Assembly (NCBI RefSeq): GCF_002871945.2
Contig: NZ_CP126963.1
Span: 1,054,001-1,118,000, forward strand
Length of the DNA: 64,000 nt
DNA from: Gleimia hominis
Lineage (GTDB): Bacteria > Actinomycetota > Actinomycetes > Actinomycetales > Actinomycetaceae
Direction of reading: 5' to 3'
Shown: one piece after another, positions 53,874 to 63,800 of the stretch
Layout of the letters: each line of letters begins with the position of its first letter
Position numbering within the stretch: the stretch's first letter is position 1
Translations under genes and position numbers: made by a program
Notes under the pieces: model-generated
Databases searched by the model: none
The model's input: the letters and a program-made list of their open reading frames with translations, nothing else
Told to the model about the DNA's origin: nothing

Positions 53874-55133
53874 GTTTTTGTCTTTTATCTGCCGAGTAAC
53901 TATTGCACCTATAAAGATCCACAGAATTCCACCAATCACTAAGCACGGCAGTGGGTTTGAACTTAATTTTAACCAGTATCCAATTTGGAGACCGAGAATT
54001 GTTCCTATCGCACCAAAGGAGTATGACCAGCTCATGATGCGAACGAACCGCGTTCCCCTAAATTGTGTTTGCCGATAGGTTTCTAGAATCACTATCCGAG
54101 CCCTATTAAGCGTGGTTATAAGAAAAACCAACGTCAGCGACAAGAACAGTGGACTACCAACCACTGCTTCATACGCCGCAAATAACAACACGATTACGCC
54201 CGAAAGCACTGCAGAAGCGAAAAGTGTTGTCCTAGTCGAATGAGCTCTACTAACCCAACGGCCTAACATTGGCCCAAACGTTGCTCCGAATCCAAAAACG
54301 GCAAGGACGAGTCCCATTCCAGAGAAAGCACTCAAATCAGTGTCTCTTTTTGCTGAGGCACCCGCGACCCAAAGTAGAAAGAGCTCACCCGTCATCGCAC
54401 TAGCAATGCGAATCACTAGAGATAAAAGAGGTGACGCCGGACCGGAGGCGAACAAGTCCCGCACGAACCTCTTCAAAGGCAACTTTGCTCCAGTAACTTC
54501 ATACTCTTCCTCATCAACTTCCAACGGAGGCTTTGCAGCGAACTTTGTGCGAGCAAAGAACCGCACTGCAGCACCGCACAACGACAAGAAGATATTGATT
54601 AGTAGCAGCGCCTCAACAGATATTGATGCGAAAAAAGAACCGAGCGGACCCCCAACTACGAATCCCAAACACGCGAGTGCGGAGTATAACGTTGCGTTAA
54701 AAGCTAACGCAGCTTTCGCATCCACCGTCGCCAGCACCGCTCCATAGAACTCATCCGCAAGATCACTCACAGGAGCAACGAACGTATCAAACACCATGTA
54801 AACAAACAGTAACCCCGCGGCATAACCCGGTTTTATAAGCGCCAACACAAGGCACAGAGTACTCACACTAGCTTCCAACAGGTCGACAGTGATAAGCGCC
54901 TTATCAGGGCTGAAACGTCCAACTACACGAGCGTAAAGTGGAAACGCAAAAACGATTATCTGCTCAACGGTTTTCAAAACAACTAGAGAAGAAACCGCAA
55001 TCATCCCAGAAGCCGTGAGAGCACTGAACCCCGATTCAATTACATGGTTTCCAAACACCGAAGCAATTAAGCCGACAACCATGAAGCGACGCGCTTTACG
55101 CAGCGTTCTAGACGCCTTATTGAAAGAACTCAT
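53871..55133 (-). CDS. MFS-type membrane transporter
   Basis: The protein of about 420 residues has ten to twelve hydrophobic helices and the general major facilitator layout (SLVVLKTVEQIIVFAFPLYA with the helix 2-3 loop RVVGRFSPDKALI). It resembles MFS transporters of unknown substrate. The ATG at 55133 follows GAGGAGGGG, so the longer frame to 55247 is rejected. Codon use is richer in A and T than in neighbouring genes, and it lies between a dead IS3 element, whose end touches its stop codon, and the initiator tRNA gene, suggesting acquisition by transfer. Confidence 0.75.
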   Translation of the reverse strand: MSSFNKASRTLRKARRFMVVGLIASVFGNHVIESGFSALTASGMIAVSSLVVLKTVEQIIVFAFPLYARVVGRFSPDKALITVDLLEASVSTLCLVLALIKPGYAAGLLFVYMVFDTFVAPVSDLADEFYGAVLATVDAKAALAFNATLYSALACLGFVVGGPLGSFFASISVEALLLINIFLSLCGAAVRFFARTKFAAKPPLEVDEEEYEVTGAKLPLKRFVRDLFASGPASPLLSLVIRIASAMTGELFLLWVAGASAKRDTDLSAFSGMGLVLAVFGFGATFGPMLGRWVSRAHSTRTTLFASAVLSGVIVLLFAAYEAVVGSPLFLSLTLVFLITTLNRARIVILETYRQTQFRGTRFVRIMSWSYSFGAIGTILGLQIGYWLKLSSNPLPCLVIGGILWIFIGAIVTRQIKDKN

Positions 55134-55267
55134 GCCCCTCCTCAGCAAAAAAAGAGCACTGGATCTGGAATGCTTCCTCGCGTTTTGACAAACGTAACCA
55201 AGCACGTTTAAATGCACAACCCGAAATAGGAGTTGACACACTCCCATACGAAATCAGCCCGGGTATG

Positions 55268-55296
55268 AAAAAAGCCCGGCACCTGTTGGTACCGGG
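55268..55296 (-). terminator. Terminator after the initiator tRNA
   Basis: On the minus strand CCCGGTACC-AACA-GGTGCCGGG forms a 9-bp stem with one G.T pair, followed by CTTTTTT. It is placed 8 bp after the tRNA. Confidence 0.85.
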
Positions 55297-55303
55297 GAAG
55301 TAG

Positions 55304-55377
55304 TAGCGGGGGCTGGATTTGAACCAACGACCTCCGGGTTATGAGCCCGGCGAGCTACCGAACTGCTCCACCCCGCG
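55304..55377 (-). tRNA. Initiator tRNA-fMet (CAT)
   Basis: The minus strand reads CGCGGGGTGGAGCAGTTCGG and on, with the anticodon loop CTCATAA closed by GGG/CCC pairs, and the T arm GGTTCAAATCC. The unpaired first base (C1 opposite U72) and the three G:C pairs of the anticodon stem identify the initiator tRNA. CCA is not encoded. Confidence 0.95.
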
Positions 55378-55485
55378 TCGACACATCTACTTTAATGCGT
55401 TCACACAGCAAGATCAAACCAGTTCAGAGTGTGTTTCATCACCACACTCGCCCGCAACCAGATCCGCCGCGAACCGCGCCGACAC

Positions 55486-56094
55486 CTACCGGTAATGCCG
55501 GTAAAACACCACTTCACCAGCCTGCTGGGACGCCGCCACATCGATGATCCGCTGATTCGAAGACCCTCGGAACGCCAAAGACGAATCAAAAAGACGCTGA
55601 ATAAACGGCCCATCCACCAACACATCCACACCTCGCAGCAACGCCTGCTTGTCATCCGTCTCATGCTGCAACTGCTCCCACGTGTAGCCCGTCCAACACC
55701 ACACAGTTTTCGCCGGCCCAAACTCTGCGCGCACACGCGCCACCAAAGGATTCAAAACCGGGGTGTTCAACATCGGTTCCCCACCCACCAGAGACAGCCC
55801 CGCCACATATGGCTGCGCCAGATCCTCAAGAATCTGATTCTCCAAGTCATGCGAATACGGCGTCCCGTAACGAAAAGACTGCGCCGCCACGTTATAACAC
55901 CCCGGGCATCGGAACGGGCACCCAGCAACATACACAGAGCAGCGCACCCCCTCACCATCCACAAAATTGAACGGCTTATAATCCGCAACATACCCTGCGG
56001 ACAAACGCCGCCCGTCCCACTGGCACGGAGAAGGAACGTGAACACCCTCCGCCCGGGCATCCACGTTCACCACCGAATCAGCCACTGCACTCAC
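55486..56094 (-). CDS. nrdG: Anaerobic ribonucleotide reductase activating protein
   Basis: The 202-residue radical-SAM enzyme generates the glycyl radical on NrdD. The iron-sulfur cluster cysteines are C59, C63 and C66 in GCPFRCPGCYN. The rest follows the NrdG pattern (FNFVDGEGVRCSVYVAG, SLVGGEPML). The start GTG 56094 is 15 bp after nrdD, so the two are cotranscribed. Confidence 0.95.
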   Translation of the reverse strand: MSAVADSVVNVDARAEGVHVPSPCQWDGRRLSAGYVADYKPFNFVDGEGVRCSVYVAGCPFRCPGCYNVAAQSFRYGTPYSHDLENQILEDLAQPYVAGLSLVGGEPMLNTPVLNPLVARVRAEFGPAKTVWCWTGYTWEQLQHETDDKQALLRGVDVLVDGPFIQRLFDSSLAFRGSSNQRIIDVAASQQAGEVVFYRHYR

Positions 56095-56109
56095 GCGGCA
56101 CCAGCAACC

Positions 56110-58272
56110 CTACTCATTCAAATCCATGTGCTTAACCCGCGAAGAAATCTCCACGTGGCGCCCATGCACCATCGGACGCTTCTGCGGATTACCCAAATAA
56201 CCACACGTACGCTTCACCACGTCACACGTATCCGGATCCGTATTGCCACACTGAGGGCACTTAAACCCATCCTCCGTCGGCAAAAACTCGCCCTCAAAAT
56301 CACACTCGTAACAACGATCAATCGGCGTGTTCGTCCCCAAATACGCCACCCGGTCGTACGCGTAATCCCACACCGCTTCCAACGCCTCGGGGTTATGCGT
56401 CAACTTCGGATACTCACAGTAGTGAATGAACCCGCCCTTCGTGAACGGTTCATACTCCGATTCAAACTCGATCTTCTCAAACGGCGTGACCTTCTTCCGC
56501 ACGTCATAGTGGAACGAGTTCGTATAGTACTCCTTATCCGTAATATCCTTAATCGCCCCAAACTTCTGCCGATCCATCCGCGCGAACCGGTCCGTCAAAG
56601 ACTCCGAAGGCGTGGAATACACAGAGAACCAATACGGGGTTTCACTCGTCCACTTATTTGCATAATCCGTCAAAGCACGAACGATGTCGAGCGTGAACTC
56701 CTTCGCCTCCCGGTTTGTCTCCCACTTCGGCCCAAAGAACGCGGTAGCGGTCTCATACAACCCGATGTACCCCACCGAAACGGTTGCCCGCTGGCTGGCG
56801 AAAAACTCGTGAACAGAATTCACCCCCTGCGGCGCCCGCTTACCGAACGCACCGTGGCGATACAAAATAGGTGCGTTATCCGCCACCGCTTCCTCACAGC
56901 GCCCAGCGCGGAACATCAAAGCTTCACGCACAATCTGGATTCGCTCGTGAAAAAGCTTCCAAAACTTCGCTACATCTCCACGCGCTTCAATCGCGATGCG
57001 CGGCAAGTTCAACGTGCACACACCCAGGTTCATTCGCCCAGCATTCACGGCCTCGCCAGTTTCTGGATCCACCCATTTAGGCAGGAAGGAACGGCACCCC
57101 ATCGGCACCTTGTAGTCACCCTCAATTTCAGTGAGCTTATCGTAGGACAACACGTCCGGGTACATGCGTTTAGTGGAGCATTCCAATGCTAACTGCTTCA
57201 CATCGTAGTTCGGGTCTTGCGGCTCCAAGTTCACGCCCCTGCGTAGCCCAAACACGAGTTTCGGAAAGATCGCCGTGTAGTGATCCTTACCGATCCCCTT
57301 AATCCGGACCTTCAAAATCGCCTTCTGAATCTCCCTCTCCAGTTCCCCCGTGCCTAAACCGAACCCGAGGGTCACAAACGGGGTTTGCCCATTCGAGGAG
57401 TAGAGCGTGTTGATCTCATACTCCAGCGATTGCATGGCGTCGTAAATATCTTTACTGGTCTTGGTGCGCGCGTAATCTTCCCATTTTTCTTGAGGGACCC
57501 AGCGTTTCGCGTCTGCCATGTGTTTCTCGTAGTTTATTTGCGCATACGGGGCGAGCACTTCATCCGCTCGATCTACCGAGCAGCCCCCGTATTGGCTGGA
57601 AGCCACGTTCGCGATGATCTGCGCGATCTGCGCTGTTGCGGTTTGGATTGAACGCGGTGATTCCACTCGCGCGTTCCCAATTTGGAAGCCGTCGCGCAGC
57701 ATCCCCGCAATGTCGATCAGACAGCAGTTAGTCATCGGTTGGAATGGGTTGTAATCCAGGTCGTGGAAGTGGATTTCCCCTTTAATATGCGCGTTAGCCA
57801 CCGCTGGCGGCATCATGTGCTTGAGGGCGTATGCCTTCGCAACCGCCCCGGCCGTCAAGTCCCGCTGCGTGTTAAACACCGTGGCGTCTTTATTCGCATT
57901 CTCGTTCACCACAGTTTTGTCGCGCGCAATCAAGCGGTGCAAAGCGGTGGGAATATCCATCGCCAGTTCACGTTCTTTATCGCGGTCATGACGGTATTCA
58001 ATGTAAGCCCGCGCCACTTCCGGATAGCGGGACGCCATCAGCCGGTCTTCCACTACCCGCTGAATCGTGGGGATGTCCAGATCTGTTTCCGGTAGGTTGT
58101 CCACCACTTCGCGCGTGAGGTCCAGGGCGAAATCCGCATCGTCAATCCCCTGGTCTTCCATGGCCAAGGTAATAGCGTTGTATATCTTTGCCGCGTCAAA
58201 ACTGACGGTGCGCCCATCGCGTTTGGTGACCACGGTCTCCACGTGCGTGCGAACTGGCGACTCAACCCACAT
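56110..58272 (-). CDS. nrdD: Anaerobic ribonucleoside-triphosphate reductase (class III)
   Basis: The 720-residue enzyme reduces ribonucleoside triphosphates to deoxyribonucleotides without oxygen. It has an N-terminal ATP-cone (VVTKRDGRTVSFDAAKIYNA), the core EIHFHDLDYNPFQPMTNC, a zinc site CYEC...CPQCG and the C-terminal glycyl-radical motif RTCGYLG. The ATG at 58272 with AAGGAG upstream is preferred over a longer frame to 58299. An NrdR-type box lies 24 bp upstream. It shows that the cell can make DNA anaerobically. Confidence 0.97.
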   Translation of the reverse strand: MWVESPVRTHVETVVTKRDGRTVSFDAAKIYNAITLAMEDQGIDDADFALDLTREVVDNLPETDLDIPTIQRVVEDRLMASRYPEVARAYIEYRHDRDKERELAMDIPTALHRLIARDKTVVNENANKDATVFNTQRDLTAGAVAKAYALKHMMPPAVANAHIKGEIHFHDLDYNPFQPMTNCCLIDIAGMLRDGFQIGNARVESPRSIQTATAQIAQIIANVASSQYGGCSVDRADEVLAPYAQINYEKHMADAKRWVPQEKWEDYARTKTSKDIYDAMQSLEYEINTLYSSNGQTPFVTLGFGLGTGELEREIQKAILKVRIKGIGKDHYTAIFPKLVFGLRRGVNLEPQDPNYDVKQLALECSTKRMYPDVLSYDKLTEIEGDYKVPMGCRSFLPKWVDPETGEAVNAGRMNLGVCTLNLPRIAIEARGDVAKFWKLFHERIQIVREALMFRAGRCEEAVADNAPILYRHGAFGKRAPQGVNSVHEFFASQRATVSVGYIGLYETATAFFGPKWETNREAKEFTLDIVRALTDYANKWTSETPYWFSVYSTPSESLTDRFARMDRQKFGAIKDITDKEYYTNSFHYDVRKKVTPFEKIEFESEYEPFTKGGFIHYCEYPKLTHNPEALEAVWDYAYDRVAYLGTNTPIDRCYECDFEGEFLPTEDGFKCPQCGNTDPDTCDVVKRTCGYLGNPQKRPMVHGRHVEISSRVKHMDLNE

Positions 58273-58295
58273 ATTGTGCTCCTTACATCTTTGCA

Positions 58296-58312
58296 ACACT
58301 ATATATAGTACT
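58296..58312 (-). promoter_or_regulatory. NrdR box before nrdDG
   Basis: acactatatatagtact matches the NrdR-box consensus acaCwATATaTwGtgt with the central 12-bp palindrome intact. NrdR represses ribonucleotide reductase operons in response to dATP. Only one box is seen, whereas most operators have two about 31 bp apart. Confidence 0.75.
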
Positions 58313-58817
58313 GAAAAGAATTCGTTTTCTCTGCCACCTAAGACCCGCGCGTCCTAAAACCAACTCCGAACGCCCGGTTTGCAGCGTAAAGACAAGACAA
58401 AGCACGCGTAGTGATTATCCCCACATATTCCATCAGAAGGAACTTCTGCTAGAGCGCCTGCGGTAATTATATTACGCATCTCCCAACTCGTAGTCTCTGC
58501 GTAACGCATGACGCTCGCGCGGTCTGCCCCCATCGGCCTAACGCTCGCTCGCGCGTCTGCCCCCATCGGCCTAACGCTCGCTCGCGCGGTCTGCCGTGTA
58601 CCTATCGATTTTTTGCTTGGTGCGCGGTCCTCGCCTGTTCCCCAGCCCCCCTCTCCTCGAGCGCCCCGCACCTGGCAACACCAAACTAAGCCAAAGCACT
58701 GGTACGTAACTGGTGAAACGCCTCATAAGGAACCAGGATTGAACCGGTAAAAGTGGAATACAAACGGGTTTTCAGAGAAAGTTAGAAGGTCCCTATAAGC
58801 AAAATGAAAGTAATATT
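58313..58817. other. 500-bp spacer with tandem repeats
   Basis: Upstream of nrdD and of the BCCT gene; no gene is supported. Contents are a GTAAT/ATTAC inverted repeat near 58463, the repeat array at 58511-58596, and a GC-rich stretch. A BCCT promoter must lie near the right end; no clear -35/-10 pair is visible. Confidence 0.45.
58511..58596. repeat. 30-33 bp tandem repeat, 2.7 copies
   Basis: Units start with acgctcgc and contain gtctgcccccatcggcct; they occupy 58511-58540, 58541-58573 and a partial copy at 58574-58596. The second and third differ from the first by a short tcgc insertion. Confidence 0.85.
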
Positions 58818-60647
58818 ATGTCGCTGTCTGAAGAAGACAAGACTATTTTAGCTAACGAGTTTGAACCCACCGAACAGGAAACCCAAGAGGCCGCAGAGAT
58901 CATCGAAGCCTCAAAACGTAAGGTGGAGAATGAGATTCCAGAAGGCATCTCCAAACGCGTTTTCTATCCATCTGTAATTATCCTGGTGGCACTCGTCGCG
59001 CTCGCACTCATTATTCCAACGGGATTCAACACCGCAATCTCGTGGCTGTCGACCCACGTTATTAACAACCTTTCGTGGTACTACGTACTAGTCGCCACCG
59101 GTTTCGTCGGTTTCGCCGCAGTCCTGGCATTCTCCCGTTTCGGTGACATTAAGCTCGGGCGTGACGATGAGGAACCCGAATACTCCCGAGGCGCCTGGTT
59201 CTCAATGCTTTTCGCAGCAGGAATGGGAATCGGCCTCGTGTTCTACGGTGCCGGTGAGCCCCTATCGCACTTCGCTGCCCCACGCCCAGGCGTGACAGGC
59301 AGCCCCGCAATCTTGGCACGCGAAGCAGTTTCCGCAACTTACCTTCACTGGGGTTTGCACGCGTGGTCTATCTACGTGATCGTCGGACTAGCCATCGCCT
59401 ACGCCCACTTCCGCCGCAACCGCCCCGTTTCCATCCGCTGGACCCTAGAACCAGTCATGGGCGAAAAACGAGTGCGGGGCACATTCGGTGACGTGATCGA
59501 CACGGTCGCCTCCATCGGCACCATCCTCGGTATCGCCACCTCCCTAGGTTTTGGTGTGAACCAAGTGGCTGCGGGCATGGAATACCTGTGGGGTTTCAAC
59601 GCAACCCGCACTGTGCTGGTGATCCTCGTGATCGTAATCTCCGGACTCGCCGCACTCTCCGTCGCCTCAGGCCTCGACAATGGGATTCGCCTGCTGTCGA
59701 ACACCAACTTGATTCTCGCAGCACTACTCGCATTCTCAGTTGCCGCACTGGGCCCCACCGTGTTCATCCTCTCCGAATTCGTCCAAACGATAGGCATGTA
59801 CCTGTCGAACTTCCTTGAAATGGCGTTCCAAACCCTCCCCTTCCAAGGCGTCGACGGCAGTACTTGGCTGACGTCCTGGACCACGTACTACTGGGGCTGG
59901 TGGATGTCCTGGTCCCCCTTCGTTGGTATCTTCATCGCCCGTATCTCCAAGGGCCGTACGATCCGCGAGTTCATAATCGGCGTTATCGCTGTGCCCACAC
60001 TCGTCACGTTCCTGTGGTTCGCCGTAATGGGTGGCAACGCGCTCGCACAAGAACTGTTCAGCGGCAACTCCCTAATTGGCCCCGACGGCGTGGACATCAA
60101 CACCGTCCTTTTCCACTCCTTTGAAGCACTCCCCGGGGCACCCATCCTGTCGGGCGTCGCCATGATCCTCGTGACCATCTTCTTCATCACCTCTTCCGAC
60201 TCCGGCTCATACGTGCTGTCCATGCTTTCCACCGCCGGTAACCCGAACCCACCGCTGTACGTACGCCTCACCTGGGCGACCATGGCTGGTCTGGTTACCG
60301 CTACCCTGCTGGGCACCTCGGATTCTGAAACCGGTATGGCCGCTCTGCAATCCCTTGCGATCCTGTCGGCCCTTCCATTCAGCTTCGTAATGATCGGAAT
60401 GTGCCAGGGCCTGTGGAAATCACTTTCTGCTGAACACAGGTTCCACGAGCGGCAAATGAAAGAACTGCGCCGCAAGATGCTGGTTGAAACCATTTCGGAA
60501 CAAGTTACCCAAGACCTTGAGGACGGCGCTGGGCAGCAGCGAACCAAGTGGTCTTCTAGCCCAATTCCGATCGCTCCCGAAATCGTGAGTGTAATCCGCC
60601 GGCACCGCAAGCGGCGCAAAGGCGACGCCAACCACTCCAATAAGTAG
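58818..60647 (+). CDS. BCCT family glycine betaine/choline transporter
   Basis: The 609-residue protein has twelve helices and BCCT hallmarks: AAGMGIGLVFYGAGEPLSHF, the Trp-rich TTYYWGWWMSWSPFVGIFIA and ITSSDSGSYVL. These sodium- or proton-driven carriers take up betaine, choline or carnitine. The N-terminus is acidic and the C-terminus basic (RRHRKRRK), like the osmosensing tails of BetP, so activation by hyperosmotic stress is plausible. Start ATG 58818 follows GAAAG. It complements the ABC osmolyte importer at 44695-47810. Confidence 0.93.
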   Translation: MSLSEEDKTILANEFEPTEQETQEAAEIIEASKRKVENEIPEGISKRVFYPSVIILVALVALALIIPTGFNTAISWLSTHVINNLSWYYVLVATGFVGFAAVLAFSRFGDIKLGRDDEEPEYSRGAWFSMLFAAGMGIGLVFYGAGEPLSHFAAPRPGVTGSPAILAREAVSATYLHWGLHAWSIYVIVGLAIAYAHFRRNRPVSIRWTLEPVMGEKRVRGTFGDVIDTVASIGTILGIATSLGFGVNQVAAGMEYLWGFNATRTVLVILVIVISGLAALSVASGLDNGIRLLSNTNLILAALLAFSVAALGPTVFILSEFVQTIGMYLSNFLEMAFQTLPFQGVDGSTWLTSWTTYYWGWWMSWSPFVGIFIARISKGRTIREFIIGVIAVPTLVTFLWFAVMGGNALAQELFSGNSLIGPDGVDINTVLFHSFEALPGAPILSGVAMILVTIFFITSSDSGSYVLSMLSTAGNPNPPLYVRLTWATMAGLVTATLLGTSDSETGMAALQSLAILSALPFSFVMIGMCQGLWKSLSAEHRFHERQMKELRRKMLVETISEQVTQDLEDGAGQQRTKWSSSPIPIAPEIVSVIRRHRKRRKGDANHSNK

Positions 60648-60736
60648 CGCAACCGCACGGTTCAGATGATGGAAATGCTTCAAATATTGGAACCAGCTCA
60701 GATGATGAAAATGCTGAAGTAGAACTGATTAAACTC

Positions 60737-60775
60737 GAGGGGCGCATCCACAACCCGGATGCGCCCCTCATTTAC
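60737..60775. terminator. Terminator between convergent genes
   Basis: A perfect 13-bp stem (60737-60749 with 60757-60769) with a 7-nt loop is followed by ATTTA. It lies between the BCCT gene and the UPF0182 gene and can end both transcripts. Confidence 0.75.
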
Positions 60776-60844
60776 TACCACTTTACTTCCTTGCCCCGCA
60801 GCTACCTAGAATAATGCAAGCCTGCGCGAGCGTAATCGAAGTGG

Positions 60845-63800
60845 TTATTCAGTTTTCTTCTCAGTGTTTTTCTTCGCGTCACCGTCAGCCTGCTGGCCTT
60901 CCTTCACACTCTTATCCGCCTGCATGGCTTCCGAAATGTGCTTTTGCAGTTCCGCCTGCTTCTTCCCGTAGGTCTGCCAGTCTCCGTTCTTGAGGGCTTC
61001 CTGGCCATCCTTAATGGCCTTATCCGCCGCCTCAAGAGCAGCAGCTAAACGCTGAGCATCCGACTTGCCCTCGCCTTTAGCTTCACCACCAGCGATGGCC
61101 TCACCACCTTCAGCACCGGTATTACCCGCCAGGTGAGCTGCGGAGTCACCCTTGAACGTAGCGTCCAAAGATTCCTCGAGCGAATCTGCGAATCCACGCG
61201 AATCACCAAACGACGTCAGTACTTTACCGAGCACCGGGTACTTGGTGGAACCCGTACCTTGCACATAAACCGGTTGCACGTACAACAAGCCACCACCAAC
61301 AGGCAATGTCAGCAAGTTACCGAGAATAACTTCCGACCCCTCCTGGTTCAACAGGTTCAACGCCGGCCCAATCGTAGTATCCGAGTTGAAGTCGTTCTGC
61401 GCTTGCCCCGGCCCCGGTACCGTCGTCGAAGACGGTAGGGCCAACAGTCTGAGCTTGCCGTAACCCTCCCGGATCTTCCCAGGCTCGTTGCCCGTCTCAG
61501 AATCCACCGCTAAGAACCCAGACATGGGCTCGCGGTCAGCTTTACCACCGGGCACAAACACAGACGTTAGCGAGAACTCCGCGCTGTCCTGGTCCGGCAT
61601 CTTCATCGTCAAATAATACGGCGGCTGAGCGGGAGCAACCCCCTCAGGGCCCTTCTTCGAAGTCGGGTTCTCTGCCAAACGCCACCGGTCACCACCAGTG
61701 TAGAAATCCTCCGCCTTCGTCACGTGGTACGCCGACAGCATCGAACGCTGCACCTTAAACAGGTCTTGCGGATAACGCATGTGGGCCATCAAATCACCCG
61801 AAATGTCCTCCAGCGGCTTAACCTGCCCGGGGAACGTTTTCATCCACGTCTTCAAAATCGGATCCTGCTTATCCCACTGGTACAGCTGAACCGAACCATC
61901 GTAAGCATCCACCACGGCCTTAACCGAGTTACGAATGTAGTTAATCTTGTCATTCGCCGCATACTGCTGCGTATTCGCCGTGGTCGCGTCGCGCGTTTCC
62001 TCATTCACATCCAAATGCTGCGAATACGGGAACTGGTTCGACGTCGTGTACCCATCCACAATCCACACCAGCCGCTTCGGCGTCTTCGGATTCCCATCCG
62101 TATCCACCACCGCCGGGTACGGCCGGCGATCCAACGTCAGGTACGGGGCAATCTTAGAAACCCGCAGCGCCGGATCACGATCGTACAGGATCTGCGACTT
62201 CGGGTTGATCTGCGAGGCAAACAGAATATTCGTCTCTTGGAACTTAATGGCGTACAAGATCTTGTTCAAAATCGAGCCCACATTCGGACCCCCATCACCC
62301 GAGAACGTGGTGGGCACCTGGTGTCCATCATGCTGCTCATCGGGGTAATCCAACTCCAACGGGTCGCTACCTTCGGGCGCCCCCACAATCGAATACTCCG
62401 GGGATTCAGGTGAGAAGTAGACTCGCTGCTCGTACTTGCCCATATCGCCAGAAGATGGGATCCCTTCTTCCCACCACTGTGGCTCACCACGCGGCCCAAC
62501 GCGGTTACCGTACGCGGCAACCACCCCGTAACCATGCGTGAAAATCGTGTGGTGGTTAACCCAGTTCTGCTCCCGGTCATCCAACCCATCGAGGTTCAAC
62601 TCCCGAACCGCAATCACGGTATCGCGCTTTTCACCGTCAATCTCGTAGCGGTCCACGTTCAGCATGTCCTCAAACGTGTAGTACGAACGCGACTGCTTCA
62701 ACTGCCGCACGGCGGGCGAAATAATATCCGGGTCAATGAGGCGGATCTGCTGAGTAGACTCCGCGTCCCCACGCAACTGCCCCGGTTCCGTATCCGTCCG
62801 CGCCGCATACGTAGTGGAATCCACGTCATCAATCCCATACGCCTGCAACGTGGCGTCAATATTGCGCTGAATGTACGGAGCCTGCAACGCCCGTTCGTTC
62901 GGTTTCACCTTGAACTGCTGAATCAACGCAGGGTAAGCCATCCCAAACACCAGTGCGGACACAACCGTCACCGCAACTCCCGCGGCCGGCAGGTGCCACG
63001 TCCCCCGGAAAGCTGCCACCAAGAACAGCACCGCAACCAGCACGGACGTGACCGCAAGGATCGTCTGTGCCGGCAGTTGCGCATGCACATCCGTGAACAT
63101 CGCGCCGTCGTTAGGCCGCCCCTCCGCCACCAGCAGAGCGTAGCGAGCCACCCAGTACCTCAACGCCACAATAAGCGACAAAATCGCAGCATTAATCCCC
63201 AGTTGCCGACGGGCCGGCACGGTCACCGAAAGTTTCGGCGTAAACGTAACTGCACCGTAGAGGTAATGCACAACTGCAACCGCAATCAAACTCACAACGA
63301 AGACGGTGGTGAGCAGCGACAGCAGCATCTGCACAATCGGCAAAGTGAACACGTAGAAAGAAAGGTCAAACCCGAACTGTGGATCTTTTTGTCCAAACGA
63401 CGTGCCGTTAATAAACATGAGGATCCGACGCCAGTCAACCGCCAACCCAAGGCCGGTGAACAGGCCGATAACCAGGGGAATCCCCCAAAAGATCACGCGC
63501 CGAGCCGGTTCAATTACCTGCTGGTACTCGCGCAGTGACGCCCCCACCCCACCGCGGGTGGACTGGGGTCGTTTGCGATAAGCCCACGTCATATTCACAC
63601 CCACGATCGTGGCAATACACGCCGTGGCCACCACCACAATCGCGGCTACTGATAACCATTTAGTCCACAGCACGCGCGCGGAACGGAGCTGGTTAAACCA
63701 CAGCACTTCCGTCCCCAGCGTGGAAGCTAAATACAGTAGCCCCGCCACCACCGCGAGAATCAGCAGGGTGAGTCGCAGTGGCGTGAGCCCCTTGCGTTTA

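Noticed and set aside
55429..57192. A 587-codon plus-strand frame opposite nrdG and nrdD
   Set aside because: It is antisense to two clear genes, very rich in Arg, His, Ile and Pro, has no domain and arises from the codon bias of nrdD.
61724..63538. Long plus-strand frames opposite the UPF0182 gene
   Set aside because: They are low-complexity antisense reflections of a well-supported gene and have no start signals.
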